A stretch of DNA of 64,000 bases from Promethearchaeia archaeon. GTDB lineage: Archaea > Asgardarchaeota > Lokiarchaeia > Sigyniarchaeales > SOKP01. Both the position numbers and the translations under genes were made by a program. Under the pieces are notes generated by a model, which searched no databases, was not told the DNA's origin, and saw only the letters and a program-made list of their open reading frames with translations. The DNA lies in assembly GCA_029856145.1 (NCBI GenBank), contig JAHQWK010000030.1, positions 1 through 64,000 of the forward strand, read 5' to 3'. Shown piece after piece: positions 1 to 10,200 of the stretch. The first letter of the stretch is position 1. Every line of letters starts with the position of its first letter.

Positions 1-1237
1 TGTTCAGTATTTTATCATCTTCATTTAAATCTTTTTTAACACTTAAGAATTTTCTAGCACCAAGAGTAGGTTTTACAGCCACTTGCTCTGTCTCGGGTTT
101 AGTTTCTATCCTCGGTTTTTCTTTTTCCTCAGAATCTCTTACGATAAAGACTTTCCTCTTTTGTATAGTGTATTGAGATACTTTTTTGAGTTTAGCCAAA
201 AATAACACAGCATTCAAATTAATTGCATTAAAAGGTTCAATTTTAATATATCCCTTTTCAGCGGCGTCTTCCATGATTTCAGTGCCAATACCAGTTCTAG
301 AAAACACGGTATTTTTATTTGCTCCACTCCCAACAGAGCCAATAGAGAGGTCTGCATTTTCAGCAGTCAAATCTGTACAAAAATTGCAACTCGAAGATTT
401 AAACTTATCCAATTGTTTAATAGTGTATGATTTAATTGGTTCTCCCTGTGGAGAATCATATATGTGGAATTTCCCCTTATTAATATCCATTTTTACTACT
501 TTTGATAAATCTATACCTTCTTTCTCAAAGAACGGATAAATAGCCTCAGGTGCAAATGAATCCATACAAAATAGTCCGATTTTAAGAACATGACAACGCA
601 TAAAATATTTCAACATCCCGGTTGGGCTGTCGAACATTTTTGCAACCGCATCTATATTACATGGAGTTCCAACAAATGCAATCGACCTAAAATCTTGTCT
701 AACCGCATCCATAAGAGCTTCGACTGTTTGAGAGTGACAATAAATCGACCCTGAAGATTTTATAGCATCATCTTTGCTTGTAATTATTTGAGCAACTGGA
801 TGCCAAGGGTTTTTTGGGTTCTTCATGGTGACCACTGCTGCGTCAATTAGATGTTCATCGAATAGATAACATAATAAGCTCGTTACTGTTCCACCATCTT
901 GCCCACCAATAACCTCAGGTATACTAGTATTCGACACATAACCTGTTCTAAAATCTCCCATGAGTTGATAAGGATCTGTAATCGTTCTTGGACATTGATT
1001 ATAGCAAATCCCACACCCGGTACATTTACCAACTAACTTCGGTTGTCCTACGAGATGATCCCATTCTAGAACAGCACAGACCGCTGCGCATGTACCGCAC
1101 TCAGTACAGATCCCAGTTCGTACGATCTCTTTCATCAGCATGCCGAACGAATCCTTTGAGCCTTGGAGCTTCTTCTGAATATATTCAAAAGAATATTCAT
1201 ATGGCGTTTCGGATTTATCTGATTTATCTTCAGTCAT
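1..1237 (-). CDS. FrhB/FdhB-family Fe-S protein (C-terminus beyond window)
   Basis: The minus strand reads open from ATG at 1237 to the window edge, so the gene is truncated by the window (about 412 codons visible). Two ferredoxin motifs lie near the N-terminus (CTECGTCAAVC, residues about 44-54; CTGCGICYNQC, about 72-82). They are followed by an FrhB/FdhB-type flavin domain with GGQDGGTVTSLL, FVGTPCN and a CNFCTDLTAENADLSIGS segment. Family members pass electrons between F420 or NAD(P)H-type carriers and Fe-S chains. It resembles the two FrhB-like proteins at 10781-13406 and is a third paralogue. A charged, low-complexity segment follows the FrhB domain near the window edge. The exact electron carrier is unknown. 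Confidence 0.88.
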   Translation of the reverse strand, partial: MTEDKSDKSETPYEYSFEYIQKKLQGSKDSFGMLMKEIVRTGICTECGTCAAVCAVLEWDHLVGQPKLVGKCTGCGICYNQCPRTITDPYQLMGDFRTGYVSNTSIPEVIGGQDGGTVTSLLCYLFDEHLIDAAVVTMKNPKNPWHPVAQIITSKDDAIKSSGSIYCHSQTVEALMDAVRQDFRSIAFVGTPCNIDAVAKMFDSPTGMLKYFMRCHVLKIGLFCMDSFAPEAIYPFFEKEGIDLSKVVKMDINKGKFHIYDSPQGEPIKSYTIKQLDKFKSSSCNFCTDLTAENADLSIGSVGSGANKNTVFSRTGIGTEIMEDAAEKGYIKIEPFNAINLNAVLFLAKLKKVSQYTIQKRKVFIVRDSEEKEKPRIETKPETEQVAVKPTLGARKFLSVKKDLNEDDKILN

Positions 1238-1396
1238 GATTTTTTATTGAAACACTAAATTGATTATTAAATATTTGAAAGTTCCAATTAATAAAATAGG
1301 CTTTGTAAAAAAAATATTATTAAATTGAGGAAAAATAAACTAGCTCTTTTTGAAAAATAAGTCAAAAAAGTTAAATCATAACTTCTGCCAAATGCA

Positions 1397-2995
1397 CTAA
1401 GAATTTTCTAATTCAAGTCTTTCCTCAATTTTCTTAATCGCATTTGATGCATAAATTCGCACAACTCTGTGGAAATCATTAACCCTTTTGATTAATGCAT
1501 TAAGAGCTGGCTCTCCACCAAAACTTTCTAATAGTTTGATTAAACTAAGTTTTACTTTATAGTTTTCACTTTCTCTTGTTCGTAAGAAATCTGCAAGAAT
1601 TGCACTATTTTTATTTAATATTCTAGTTATCTCTTGCTCACTATCTTTTACCCTATACCAATTTCTTTGAAAGATATTATACATAGCATCAGTAGCAACT
1701 TTTTTAATTAACCAGTAAGATTTTTCATCTTGCAGGATTTTAAATAAATCTTCTAAAGCTTCGATACTCCCGATTTTTCCCAAGGCTATTATAGTATTTT
1801 TTTTTACATCTAAATTCCTTATTTTTAATAAATCTATTAATGGCCCTATAGATTCTTCGTTACCTATCTCACCTAAAATAAAGGCAATGCTTTCTTTAAT
1901 TGTATTATTATCTTTAGCTAAAGATGAATATAAGTAATCAAAGGAAGCCTTTTTATTACTTATATAAACCTTTTTTATCGCATCTAAAATATAGAGCTTC
2001 ATATCTAAATCGGTATACTCGAAACTTATATCTTCGATATCTAGGATGTCAATAAGCTCTGGTATTGCGGACAAATCTCCAATTTCACCTAAGGCTTCAA
2101 TTGCCGCTATACTTACTTCATTATAAATATTATCCAAATTAGAAATCAATAAATCTACAGCATCTTTAAGTTTTAATCTCCCGCATAATACAACGGCATT
2201 TTTCTTAACAATAAAATCATCACGTAGCAATAATTTAAGAAGGTCTTTCTTAACCTCCTTTTCTAATAATTTTAAAATTGAAATCGCTGAATCAATTAAA
2301 CTGGAATCTTCTTCTTTTAAAATTTGGGTAAGAACTTCTAATATAACATCTTTATTTTGTATTAAATCAGATAAAATTTCTGGATATTTTATTTTAATAT
2401 AGCTTACATCTTCGAAAGAAACGTTTATACTCGAAATTTCATATCCAATTAATTTTATCAATTCAACTTTATGATTATTAGAAAACTTCTTGTTTTTTAA
2501 CGAATCTAATAGCAAATTGATGAGTCTTTCTGGACTTAAACTTAATAATTGAATTGATACATATTCCTTAATTGAATTATAGCTATTATCTAATTCATTA
2601 ATAAATAGTTTTATTTCAGGATCTTCAAATCTCGTTTTTCTTATGGCTTTTAAAACTGAGTTTTTGATATTATAATCAGTAAGTCCTTGTTCCAATACCC
2701 ATTTTAATGGCTTCAACGCTTTTTGATGTTTTATCCTCCCTAATGCTTTTGCTGCTTCACACTTAATCTCAATTATATCGTCAGAAATTAATAGATTCTC
2801 AAATGTTTCAAAACACTCATTCTTTAATTTTATTGAATTACTACTGACTAATCCTAAATATTTAATTGCTTCTCTTCGTTTATTATTATCTTTTTCTTTT
2901 TCGATAATTTCAGTTAGCATATTAGCTGAATTTTCTAATCCAAACTCTTCACTTCTCTGATATATTTCACGAGGCTGAATTTTTACTTTTAGCAT
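1397..2995 (-). CDS. HEAT/PBS-lyase-like repeat protein
   Basis: This 532-residue, almost entirely alpha-helical protein contains repeated units such as AAKALGRIKHQKALKPLKWV, AIEALGEIGDLSAIPELIDI and IALGKIGSIEALEDLFKIL. These are HEAT-like repeats of roughly 30 residues spread over the whole length. No signal peptide, membrane segment or catalytic motif is seen. Such repeats form a solenoid scaffold for protein-protein interaction, so the role is probably structural or regulatory; the partner is unknown. The gene stands alone between two intergenic regions and converges with nothing. Confidence 0.8.
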   Translation of the reverse strand: MLKVKIQPREIYQRSEEFGLENSANMLTEIIEKEKDNNKRREAIKYLGLVSSNSIKLKNECFETFENLLISDDIIEIKCEAAKALGRIKHQKALKPLKWVLEQGLTDYNIKNSVLKAIRKTRFEDPEIKLFINELDNSYNSIKEYVSIQLLSLSPERLINLLLDSLKNKKFSNNHKVELIKLIGYEISSINVSFEDVSYIKIKYPEILSDLIQNKDVILEVLTQILKEEDSSLIDSAISILKLLEKEVKKDLLKLLLRDDFIVKKNAVVLCGRLKLKDAVDLLISNLDNIYNEVSIAAIEALGEIGDLSAIPELIDILDIEDISFEYTDLDMKLYILDAIKKVYISNKKASFDYLYSSLAKDNNTIKESIAFILGEIGNEESIGPLIDLLKIRNLDVKKNTIIALGKIGSIEALEDLFKILQDEKSYWLIKKVATDAMYNIFQRNWYRVKDSEQEITRILNKNSAILADFLRTRESENYKVKLSLIKLLESFGGEPALNALIKRVNDFHRVVRIYASNAIKKIEERLELENS

Positions 2996-3286
2996 AACCT
3001 ATTACTTAAAACATGCTTTTTTAAAATAAAACTAATTTTCTGATTAATTATCAATTATTGATCACTAATTATAAAAATATTACTAGATCCAAACATAACG
3101 CTAGTAATGACATACCAAGACTAGTAAAAATAATCGAAATTGATAAGCCCTTAAGAAGAAAATTACGGATCGCTACTATATTCTAAATTTATCTCATACT
3201 GAAAGGGAAATTTTTTATAACCTTCTGAGATTTTTAATAACCTTTTATCAAATATATTTTAATAAAAATAGATAATAAACACTACT

Positions 3287-4006
3287 ATGACAGTACGTCA
3301 ATCAATTAATAAGGCTAGAGCTAAGTTTTACAATGTAGTAACAAATTACAAATTTGTTAAGAAAATTTCTCTTTTTGTTATATCAGTTTATCTTTCTCTC
3401 CTTTTAATTGCGGTAGTAATCGCAGCAATATGGGGTCCTTATGGATATAAGATTTGGACACGTATGATTTCAGACTTAGGAGGAAGTAATTATACTCCTG
3501 TACCAATCTTATTTGATATCGCATGTGTATTTGCAGGAATCCTGACCATCCCATTAACATTTTATATTGAAAATCTATTTGCACCATTACCAAAAAGGAA
3601 AAATTTAAGAGAGCAACATTTCTCTCGTTTGAGATTTAGACTAGGGAGTAATGCATTTTTCTTTAGCTTAATGGGAAACATTGGTTATATTTTTGTGGGG
3701 ATTTTTAGCGAAGATCGGAATTATCCATTATTAGATTTCGCTAGTTATCATGATGTATTCTCCTTTTTCTCATTCACAGGATTTGCGTTTGGAGCCTTCT
3801 TCATTGGATGGATAATTGTACTTTATGATACTAATATACCAAAATTATTTGGAATTTATGGGATAATAGGACCTCCTAGTATGCTATTCGCTTTCCTCTT
3901 TACGATGGAAGCATTATGGGAATGGATATTATTATTCTCGATTCTTCTGTGGATAATACCACTTGTATTTATGATAATGCGGAAACCAGAATTAAGACCA
4001 ATATAA
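3287..4006 (+). CDS. Multi-pass membrane protein, DUF998-like (copy 1)
   Basis: The 239-residue protein has about six hydrophobic segments and a short basic N-terminus (MTVRQSINKARAKF). The conserved element ISDLGGSN followed by PVPILFDIAC matches the DUF998-type membrane family, which has no established function. It is one of a tandem pair with the gene at 4132: the two share the N-terminal sequence, the spacing of membrane segments and the C-terminal MxKPEL ending, so they are a recent tandem duplication. A T-rich stretch follows the stop. Confidence 0.7.
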   Translation: MTVRQSINKARAKFYNVVTNYKFVKKISLFVISVYLSLLLIAVVIAAIWGPYGYKIWTRMISDLGGSNYTPVPILFDIACVFAGILTIPLTFYIENLFAPLPKRKNLREQHFSRLRFRLGSNAFFFSLMGNIGYIFVGIFSEDRNYPLLDFASYHDVFSFFSFTGFAFGAFFIGWIIVLYDTNIPKLFGIYGIIGPPSMLFAFLFTMEALWEWILLFSILLWIIPLVFMIMRKPELRPI

Positions 4007-4014
4007 AAAATATT

Positions 4015-4049
4015 AAATCTCTTTTTTTTATAAAACGCTTTTTTTTACT
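4015..4049 (+). terminator. Putative T-rich archaeal terminator
   Basis: Two runs of eight or more T residues follow the stop of the first DUF998-like gene. Archaeal termination commonly uses T-rich tracts without a strong hairpin. No expression evidence is available. Confidence 0.35.
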
Positions 4050-4131
4050 GAAAAAAAATATCTAAAATATAATCATATTTATATTGGCTTAAATTGAATA
4101 TGATTAATAAAAATCGAAAATGAACATTAAA

Positions 4132-4875
4132 ATGACAGTACGCGAATCAATAAATAAAGTTAGGGCAAAAATGTACAAATTCGCAACAAATTTTAATGTT
4201 GTGAAAATCTGTGCAATGGGTGTTATGTTCGGATATATACTATTACTCATAATTGGGGTTATCGTAGCAGCACTACTTGATCCAGATGGATATACTATTT
4301 GGGAGAACTGGATTTCCGATCTTGGTTCAATTAATGACACTCCCGCTCCAATCTTATATGATATAGCATGTATTGTAGCAGGTTCTATGACTATTCCACT
4401 TACATACTATATGGAGAAATTACTTGCTCCATTGCCGAAGAGAACTAAAATGAGAGGAGAGCATTATTCTCGATTGCGTTTTCGATTAAGCAGTTTTGCA
4501 TTCTTCTTTAGTATTATTGGGAATTTTGGCTATATTGGGGTAGGAATCTTTAGTGCGGATCGTGATTATGATTTCTTATCAGTTTTAGGAATGGGACCAC
4601 ACGGTCTTATGTCATATCTCGCTTTTGGTGGTTTTACTTTTGGAGCTTTCTTTATGGGCTGGTTAATTATTTTATACGATACGAAAATACCAAAAATTTT
4701 GGGAATCTATGGAATATTTGGGCCATTAATTGTTGCTATTTTGAATTTAATAGATAGTACTCCATTTTTGGAATGGATGCTACTTTTCTCAATATTGATC
4801 TGGGTAATCCCTCTTTCACTTATTGTACTAATGAAACCGGAGTTAATCCCTAAGAGAACAGAAATAAAAAAATAA
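4132..4875 (+). CDS. Multi-pass membrane protein, DUF998-like (copy 2)
   Basis: This is a paralogue of the upstream gene, with the same start (MTVRESINKVRAKM), the same ISDLG motif and about six membrane segments. I place the start at 4132 because the aligned first copy begins at that methionine; an in-frame ATG at 4120 would add four residues. The C-terminus is lysine-rich. The function is unknown; the tandem arrangement suggests the pair might act together, for example as subunits of one membrane assembly. Confidence 0.7.
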   Translation: MTVRESINKVRAKMYKFATNFNVVKICAMGVMFGYILLLIIGVIVAALLDPDGYTIWENWISDLGSINDTPAPILYDIACIVAGSMTIPLTYYMEKLLAPLPKRTKMRGEHYSRLRFRLSSFAFFFSIIGNFGYIGVGIFSADRDYDFLSVLGMGPHGLMSYLAFGGFTFGAFFMGWLIILYDTKIPKILGIYGIFGPLIVAILNLIDSTPFLEWMLLFSILIWVIPLSLIVLMKPELIPKRTEIKK

Positions 4876-4948
4876 ATCTTAACATTTATTAATTTTATTT
4901 TTTTTTATAGATATGAGTTAAATTCTATTATTTTTTGATGAATCCAAG

Positions 4949-5860
4949 ATGGTAAGATTCTGTACGAATTGTGGAAGTCCTTTAGAAGAAGATACTAAAT
5001 TTTGCGTCAAATGTGGTAGCTCTATTCCCAAAGATGTTTTGAAAAGAAGTGAGACAACTAAAGATGAAATTAGCCCCTCTAAAAAAAAGATAAAATATGC
5101 TCTTAGTTCTACGCAACGCAATATCTTTTTACTAAGAGTTTTACCAACAATATTAGCAGGTTCAATAATTTGGTTAATTAGTGAAATAATATTTAGTTCA
5201 ATCTTTATAGAAATTGAATTTAATGAGATATTTTTAGCTTTTTACATTAGTATGATCATAATTGAAGCACTTTTATTTACTTCACTATATTTTATGTCTA
5301 AAAATAATAAAACGTATATAGCTCTACTTATCTTCTTTTTGTTTAGTTTTATCGCAGGTATTCTTAGTCTCCCTATAATAATGATGACAGAATTTTTACT
5401 TCAAGTTCATATGTTTGTGAGCCTTTCTGTTGGAGCCTTATTAATCATTTGTTTTATTGGATTAATATTAAGAGATAATTATTTTGGGAAAGGATATATA
5501 TGGGCTCATATTGTCCTATTCTTAATTGGTACAGCCTTAGTAGAAATTGTTTTTATTTTAATTTTTGATATACATAATTTTCTATTAACCATTTCACTTT
5601 CTTTAGCATACATACCAATTGTAGCACTTACAACCATGTTTTACGGCTCTAAGGTTGTGCAGAAAAATGAAAAAAAGCCTTGGATGTTAATTTTTTATAG
5701 AATAGAAGGGATATTACTCCTTTCTTTAATCATAGCCGCTGTTATTGCTGCTATAGTACTTGTTCTTGTAGGAATCGGTATTGCTTGCGGTGGTTCGGAT
5801 TTTGATCTCTCAGGATTAGGAGGAGGAGGCTCCAAAAGGAAAAAAAAGAAAAGCAATTAG
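4949..5860 (+). CDS. Zinc-ribbon membrane protein
   Basis: The N-terminus carries a double-CxxC zinc ribbon (FCTNCGSPLEEDTKFCVKCG, residues about 4-23). After a polar linker follow about seven hydrophobic helices, and the protein ends in a glycine-rich then strongly basic tail (GLGGGGSKRKKKKSN). Zinc-ribbon plus multi-pass proteins are common in Asgard genomes and mostly uncharacterised. It lies downstream of the DUF998-like pair on the same strand but with a gap, so co-transcription is uncertain. Confidence 0.65.
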   Translation: MVRFCTNCGSPLEEDTKFCVKCGSSIPKDVLKRSETTKDEISPSKKKIKYALSSTQRNIFLLRVLPTILAGSIIWLISEIIFSSIFIEIEFNEIFLAFYISMIIIEALLFTSLYFMSKNNKTYIALLIFFLFSFIAGILSLPIIMMTEFLLQVHMFVSLSVGALLIICFIGLILRDNYFGKGYIWAHIVLFLIGTALVEIVFILIFDIHNFLLTISLSLAYIPIVALTTMFYGSKVVQKNEKKPWMLIFYRIEGILLLSLIIAAVIAAIVLVLVGIGIACGGSDFDLSGLGGGGSKRKKKKSN

Positions 5861-5936
5861 AATTGAACGACTCATCAACCAATCTCTGTTAGATTTATCT
5901 TTATTGTAAAAGGATCTTTTAAATTTTAAATTAATC

Positions 5937-6617
5937 TTAATTATATTTTCCAAAGAAAAACTCCATTGCTGTATTTTCTGCTTTCTTTAAAAGCTTGTTA
6001 ACAGCGGAAACTGAAATTCCAAAATATTCTGCTATTTTAGATGCACTAATTTTTTTTGGTGATTGAAAATAACCCTTTTTAGCCGCATAATTGGCTATAT
6101 CTTTCTGACGTTTTGTAAATTCTGGAAATGGCATTGCAGATCTCCAGAGTGTGTTATCAAATTTATCTAATTTATCTACATCTGTCATCCCTATGATTTT
6201 ATAGTTTTTTGTAAATGATGAAATTATTTTAAATAATTTATCAATATATTCATTTTGAGAAATAATATTTATTAATAATACCTGTTGAGAGATGTGGATT
6301 GGGAATAAGAGAGCCCAAGGTCCTGAATCAAATATAGGAAAAAATCCCGATGATTTACTTTGATTCATAATGCATATTATCTCTTTACCAGATTGAGCTA
6401 AAAGTTGAAATGCTTGTGGTTGAAAATATTTTCGTATATATTTATCAATTTCCCCAAGTACTTCATGTTTAAATCTAATTTTTTGTAAAGCAAAAAAATG
6501 CTTCTGATCATATTGAAATGCATTTAATATTTCTACAAAATCCAATTCTTGAAACAAATCAGCAAACCCAATATGCTCAAGAAAATTACCCGGGATTTGC
6601 AATCGTATAATTTTCAT
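5937..6617 (-). CDS. HTH_10 (bacterio-opsin activator-type) transcriptional regulator
   Basis: The protein has 226 residues. The C-terminal ~60 residues (FTKRQKDIANYAAKKGYFQS followed by KISASKIAEYFGISVSAVNK) match the HTH_10 domain of archaeal Bat-like regulators. The N-terminal ~150 residues look like a ligand-sensing region without recognisable catalytic residues. The gene is divergent from the epimerase at 6853, and a near-palindrome lies 64 bp upstream of its start. That arrangement suggests it regulates itself and/or the epimerase. The ligand is unknown. Confidence 0.75.
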   Translation of the reverse strand: MKIIRLQIPGNFLEHIGFADLFQELDFVEILNAFQYDQKHFFALQKIRFKHEVLGEIDKYIRKYFQPQAFQLLAQSGKEIICIMNQSKSSGFFPIFDSGPWALLFPIHISQQVLLINIISQNEYIDKLFKIISSFTKNYKIIGMTDVDKLDKFDNTLWRSAMPFPEFTKRQKDIANYAAKKGYFQSPKKISASKIAEYFGISVSAVNKLLKKAENTAMEFFFGKYN

Positions 6618-6680
6618 TATAAGTTTATTCTTTCAAATTGATTCACTTTATATTTATATAAGTCCTTATACATTATTATA

Positions 6681-6696
6681 GGTTGCGATCACAACC
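6681..6696. promoter_or_regulatory. 16-bp near-palindrome, candidate operator
   Basis: GGTTGCGATCACAACC is an inverted repeat with one mismatched pair, unusually GC-rich for this intergenic region, and lies between the divergent HTH_10 regulator and the epimerase. TATA-like sequences flank it on both sides. Its position and symmetry suggest an operator; the binding protein is inferred. Confidence 0.5.
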
Positions 6697-6852
6697 CTAG
6701 AACATAAATATAAATTCTTTTATTACTTTATTAAGGGTCAATAATAATTTCTACCAGAAGAATAAAAGTTGGCCATATAAGAGTACATCTACTATATTCA
6801 TTAATGTTCAACGTTAATCTACTAGTTAATTTTAGAATAAAAGGTGATAAGG

Positions 6853-7839
6853 ATGAAGGTTTTGCTTACGGGTGCATTTGGTAATGTTGGATTAAGTACG
6901 TTAAAAGAACTCATTAAAAGAAATCATGAAATTCGAGTATTTGATATTAGAACCAAAAAAAATAAAAGACTCGCAAACAAATACAAAAGAGACATTGAAA
7001 TCGTTTGGGGCGATTTAAGAAACTATAGCGATGTAGAAAAAGCTGTTTCTGATAGAGAAGTAGTTATACATGTTGCTGCGATTATTCCTCCTCTTGCCGA
7101 TAAAAAACCAAAGTTCGCAGAATCTGTAAATGTTGGAGGAGCAGCTAATATTATTGAAGCGATGGAAAATCAGCCTAAAAAACCAAAACTTATTTTTACA
7201 TCTTCAGTTGCAGTCTATGGAGATAGACTTGAACACCCTTTGATAAGGCCTGAAGAGTTACCAAATCCAAATCCAGATGATGAGTATGCTAAGCAGAAAA
7301 TAAAATGCGAAGAATTAATTAAAAATTCTCACTTAGAATGGGCAATCTTTCGGTTAACCTATATCGTCTCATTAAATAAATTAAAAATGGATCCACTTAT
7401 GTTTGAAATGCCCCTTAATACTTGTATCGAAATTTGTGATACAAATGATGTTGGTCTCGCACTCGCGAATGCTGTAGAAAATGCTGAGATCTGGGGAGAA
7501 ATAATGCATATAGCCGGAGGAGAACGATGTCGGATTTCATATAGGGAATATCTTAATGAAATGTTAAATATTTTTGGTATTGGTTTTAAAGAATTACCTG
7601 AAGAAGCTTTCAGGCGAGATAGGGGATTTCATTGTGGTTTTATGACAACAGATAAAAGTCAAACACTTCTGAATTATCAAAGATATACTCTCGATAATTA
7701 TTTCAATGCGGTGAGAAAAAAAGTCGCTTTTTCAAGGATCTTTACTACGATGTTCAAGGCACTCGCTCAAAAATACCTTTTAAATAAATCTAATTATTAC
7801 AAAGAACATTTAAATAGCAATTCTCCCGGATCTCTATAA
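6853..7839 (+). CDS. NAD-dependent epimerase/dehydratase (extended SDR)
   Basis: This 328-residue extended short-chain dehydrogenase has the Rossmann motif GAFGNVG at residues about 7-13, the catalytic serine in FTSSVAVYG and the YxxxK pair in YAKQK. A strong Shine-Dalgarno (AGGTGAT) precedes ATG 6853, so the in-frame GTG at 6844, which overlaps that motif, is not the start. Family members act on nucleotide sugars or related hydroxyl substrates; the substrate cannot be read from sequence. It is divergent from an HTH_10 regulator. Confidence 0.8.
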   Translation: MKVLLTGAFGNVGLSTLKELIKRNHEIRVFDIRTKKNKRLANKYKRDIEIVWGDLRNYSDVEKAVSDREVVIHVAAIIPPLADKKPKFAESVNVGGAANIIEAMENQPKKPKLIFTSSVAVYGDRLEHPLIRPEELPNPNPDDEYAKQKIKCEELIKNSHLEWAIFRLTYIVSLNKLKMDPLMFEMPLNTCIEICDTNDVGLALANAVENAEIWGEIMHIAGGERCRISYREYLNEMLNIFGIGFKELPEEAFRRDRGFHCGFMTTDKSQTLLNYQRYTLDNYFNAVRKKVAFSRIFTTMFKALAQKYLLNKSNYYKEHLNSNSPGSL

Positions 7840-8241
7840 TTTAATTGAAAACTTTTAAAAATAAGTCGAATGAAAAAATGTGCGAAACCATATTAGAAAA
7901 ATTAAAACTTAGAAAAGCGGAATGGTTATTAAAATTTAATTCTATACCTAGAGAAATCATTATCATAAATTCTCACATTTTTGTTTAAATTTTTTCATGA
8001 AAATATGCAAAAATGATCAATTCTCCCTTTCTTTCTTAATGCTTATCGAAATTTCTTGTTCTTAAACTTTCATTAAGATAAAATTTGTTTTGAATCTATA
8101 ATCATAATCTAAAATTTTGCTTACATAGATAAATAGTAAGAAATAAAAATATTAAAAAGAATAAAATCTAAAAGATATAATATTAATTAATGTTATTAAA
8201 TTAAGATTCTACAATCTTGTATAAAAAAATTAGAGGTTGAT
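7840..8241. other. Intergenic leader of the Hdr operon
   Basis: About 400 bp of AT-rich sequence with no convincing ORF. It contains distant complementary segments (a T-rich CACATTTTT near 7976 against AAAAATGTG near 7872) and a small perfect hairpin (AAGATT, 4-nt loop, AATCTT) near 8203-8218. No hairpin here has the TGA/GA core expected of a SECIS. A promoter for the Hdr operon is presumably here but cannot be fixed. Confidence 0.4.
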
Positions 8242-10194
8242 GTGATAAGAGGAATGGAAAATAAAACTCATCGGATTGGATACTATGCTTGTCAATGAGG
8301 CGTAAATATTAAGACTAAAGTAGGTTGCGATGAATTAGTGGAATATGTGAAAAATCTTGGAGATGAAATCATTATATCAAAGAAAAATTCATTTCTTTGA
8401 ACTGATAATGCTCAAAACGAAATAATTGAGGATATTAACGAAAAGAATTTAAACAGAATTGTGGCATCAGCTTGAACACCGCGCACACACGAGGTGATCT
8501 ACCGAGGGACCATCGCTAAGACAGATTTAAATCCTTATTACTTTCAAATGGTTAATGTACGGGAACATTGTTCTTGGTGTACAGATAGTAAAGAAGAAGC
8601 TACAGAAAAGGCAAAAATCTTAGTGAAAAGTGGTATTGAGAGAGCAAAACTATTGGAGCCAGTTCCTATTAAAACTGTCCCTGTCACTAAAGCTACTTTA
8701 GTTGTAGGAGGTGGAATTGGCGGTATGAATGCAGCTTTGGATCTTGCTAACCAAGGTATTAAAGTCTATCTTGTCGAACAAAAAACTACGATAGGGGGGA
8801 GAATGTCTCAACTTGACAGAACTTTTCCTACAGATGACTGTGCGATATGAATTTGCGGGCCTGTTATGCTCAATATCAATAGAAATGAGAATATTGAATT
8901 ATTAAGCTTTAGCGAAGTAAAGAAAATTGAAGGATATGTGGGTAATTATACTGTTACCATTGAAAAGAAACCACGTTATACAACAGATGAATGTAATGGG
9001 TGTGGAGCTTGTGCTGAAGTGTGTCCAGTTTACACAACAAATTATTTCGACGAAAATTTAGGGGCACGGAGAGCAATTGACATATCATTTGATCAAGCAG
9101 TACCGTTTTTATATGATATAGACAGGAATGCTTGTATAGAATGTTTCTCGTGTGTAGACGCTTGTGAATTAGATGCTATTGATTTTAGTCAAATACCAAA
9201 AGAAGTCAATATTGAAGTTGGGACAGTAATAATAGCAACAGGTTGGGATATTCATGAACCTTATGGTGAATATGGATATGGTGAAATCGAGAATGTTATA
9301 ACTCAAGTTCAACTAGAACGGATTTTAGCTCCAAATGGACCACTTGAAGGCCATGTGCACCGAATTTCAGATGATAAAGAGCCTAAAGAAATTGTTTTTA
9401 TACAGTGCGTGGGAAGTCGAGAAACAGAAAGAACCTATTGTAGTGGTGTATGTTGTATGCTTGCATTAAAAAATGGGCGATTATTACTGGAAGAATTTCC
9501 CGATGCGAACATAACAATCTGTTATATTGATATAAGAACTCCTGAAAAAGGATTTGAAGAATACTATGAACGAGCTAAAGATGCAGGTATTAGAATGATT
9601 CGTGGAAAAGTTGGTGAAATCTCTGAAGATCCTGAAACTAAAAATGTGAAAGTTCGCGTATATTCATCTCTCACAGATAAGATTGTAAAAATTGATGCTG
9701 ATTTAGTTGTTTTATCTACAGCAGCACTCCCTTCAAAAGGTACTGAACAGATTGTAAAAGTATTAAATCTTGATACTAATATGTATGGCTTTCTTACAGA
9801 ATCACATTTCGGTTTAATGCCACAAGAAACAAAGGAAAAAGGAATTTTTATTGCTGGATTTGCTCAGGGACCGAAAAATATTTCTTATTCAGTTTCTCAA
9901 GCTAGAGCTGCGGCTAGTAAAGTTGCTGAGTTAACATCACCAGGAGAAATCGATATAGAACTTATTACTGCGGAGGTGGACAGTGAATTCTGCATTTCTT
10001 GTAGACGATGCGAAAAAGAATGTCCTAAAAATGCCATTAGGATTGAAAAGGATATCGGTGCGTTTATTGATGAAATAAATTGTGACGGATGCGGTATTTG
10101 TGCTACGTGTTGTCCTACTCAAGCAATTGATATCAGATATTATCGAGATCATCAATTATTTGCTGAAATTGATGGTCTTTTAGGAGGTGGTTAA
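8242..10194 (+). CDS. hdrA: Selenoprotein HdrA with four in-frame UGA (Sec) codons
   Basis: One open frame is interrupted only by TGA at 8296, 8398, 8473 and 8848. Each aligns with a cysteine of the Cys-only HdrA paralogues in this window: CHCG becomes CQUG, LYTCS becomes SFLUT, ASCTPRT becomes SAUTPRT, and DCAIC becomes DCAIU (residues 19, 53, 78 and 203). The product is about 650 residues, normal for HdrA. It has the N-terminal Hdr domain, then FAD/thioredoxin-reductase domain (GGGIGG at about 158) with inserted ferredoxin motifs (CNGCGACAEVC, CIECFSCVDAC), then a C-terminal two-cluster ferredoxin (CISCRRCEKEC, CDGCGICATCC). HdrA is the flavin electron-bifurcating subunit of heterodisulfide-reductase complexes. 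I prefer GTG 8242, preceded by GAGG at suitable spacing, over ATG 8254. It begins the operon and runs straight into VhuD. Confidence 0.9.
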
Positions 10195-10200
10195 ACAAAC

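Noticed and set aside
1190..1210. TGAATATATTCA-like sequence near 1193
   Set aside because: It lies inside the FrhB coding region and is not in a promoter, so it is not counted with the iron-regulon sites.
186..1239. Plus-strand ORFs at 186-539 and 988-1239
   Set aside because: They are opposite to the partial FrhB-like gene, which has full family motifs on the minus strand and runs off the left edge.
8254..8850. Reading the TGA codons in hdrA as frameshifts or a pseudogene
   Set aside because: All four TGAs replace conserved Cys codons exactly and the frame between them is intact; VhuD shows the same pattern.
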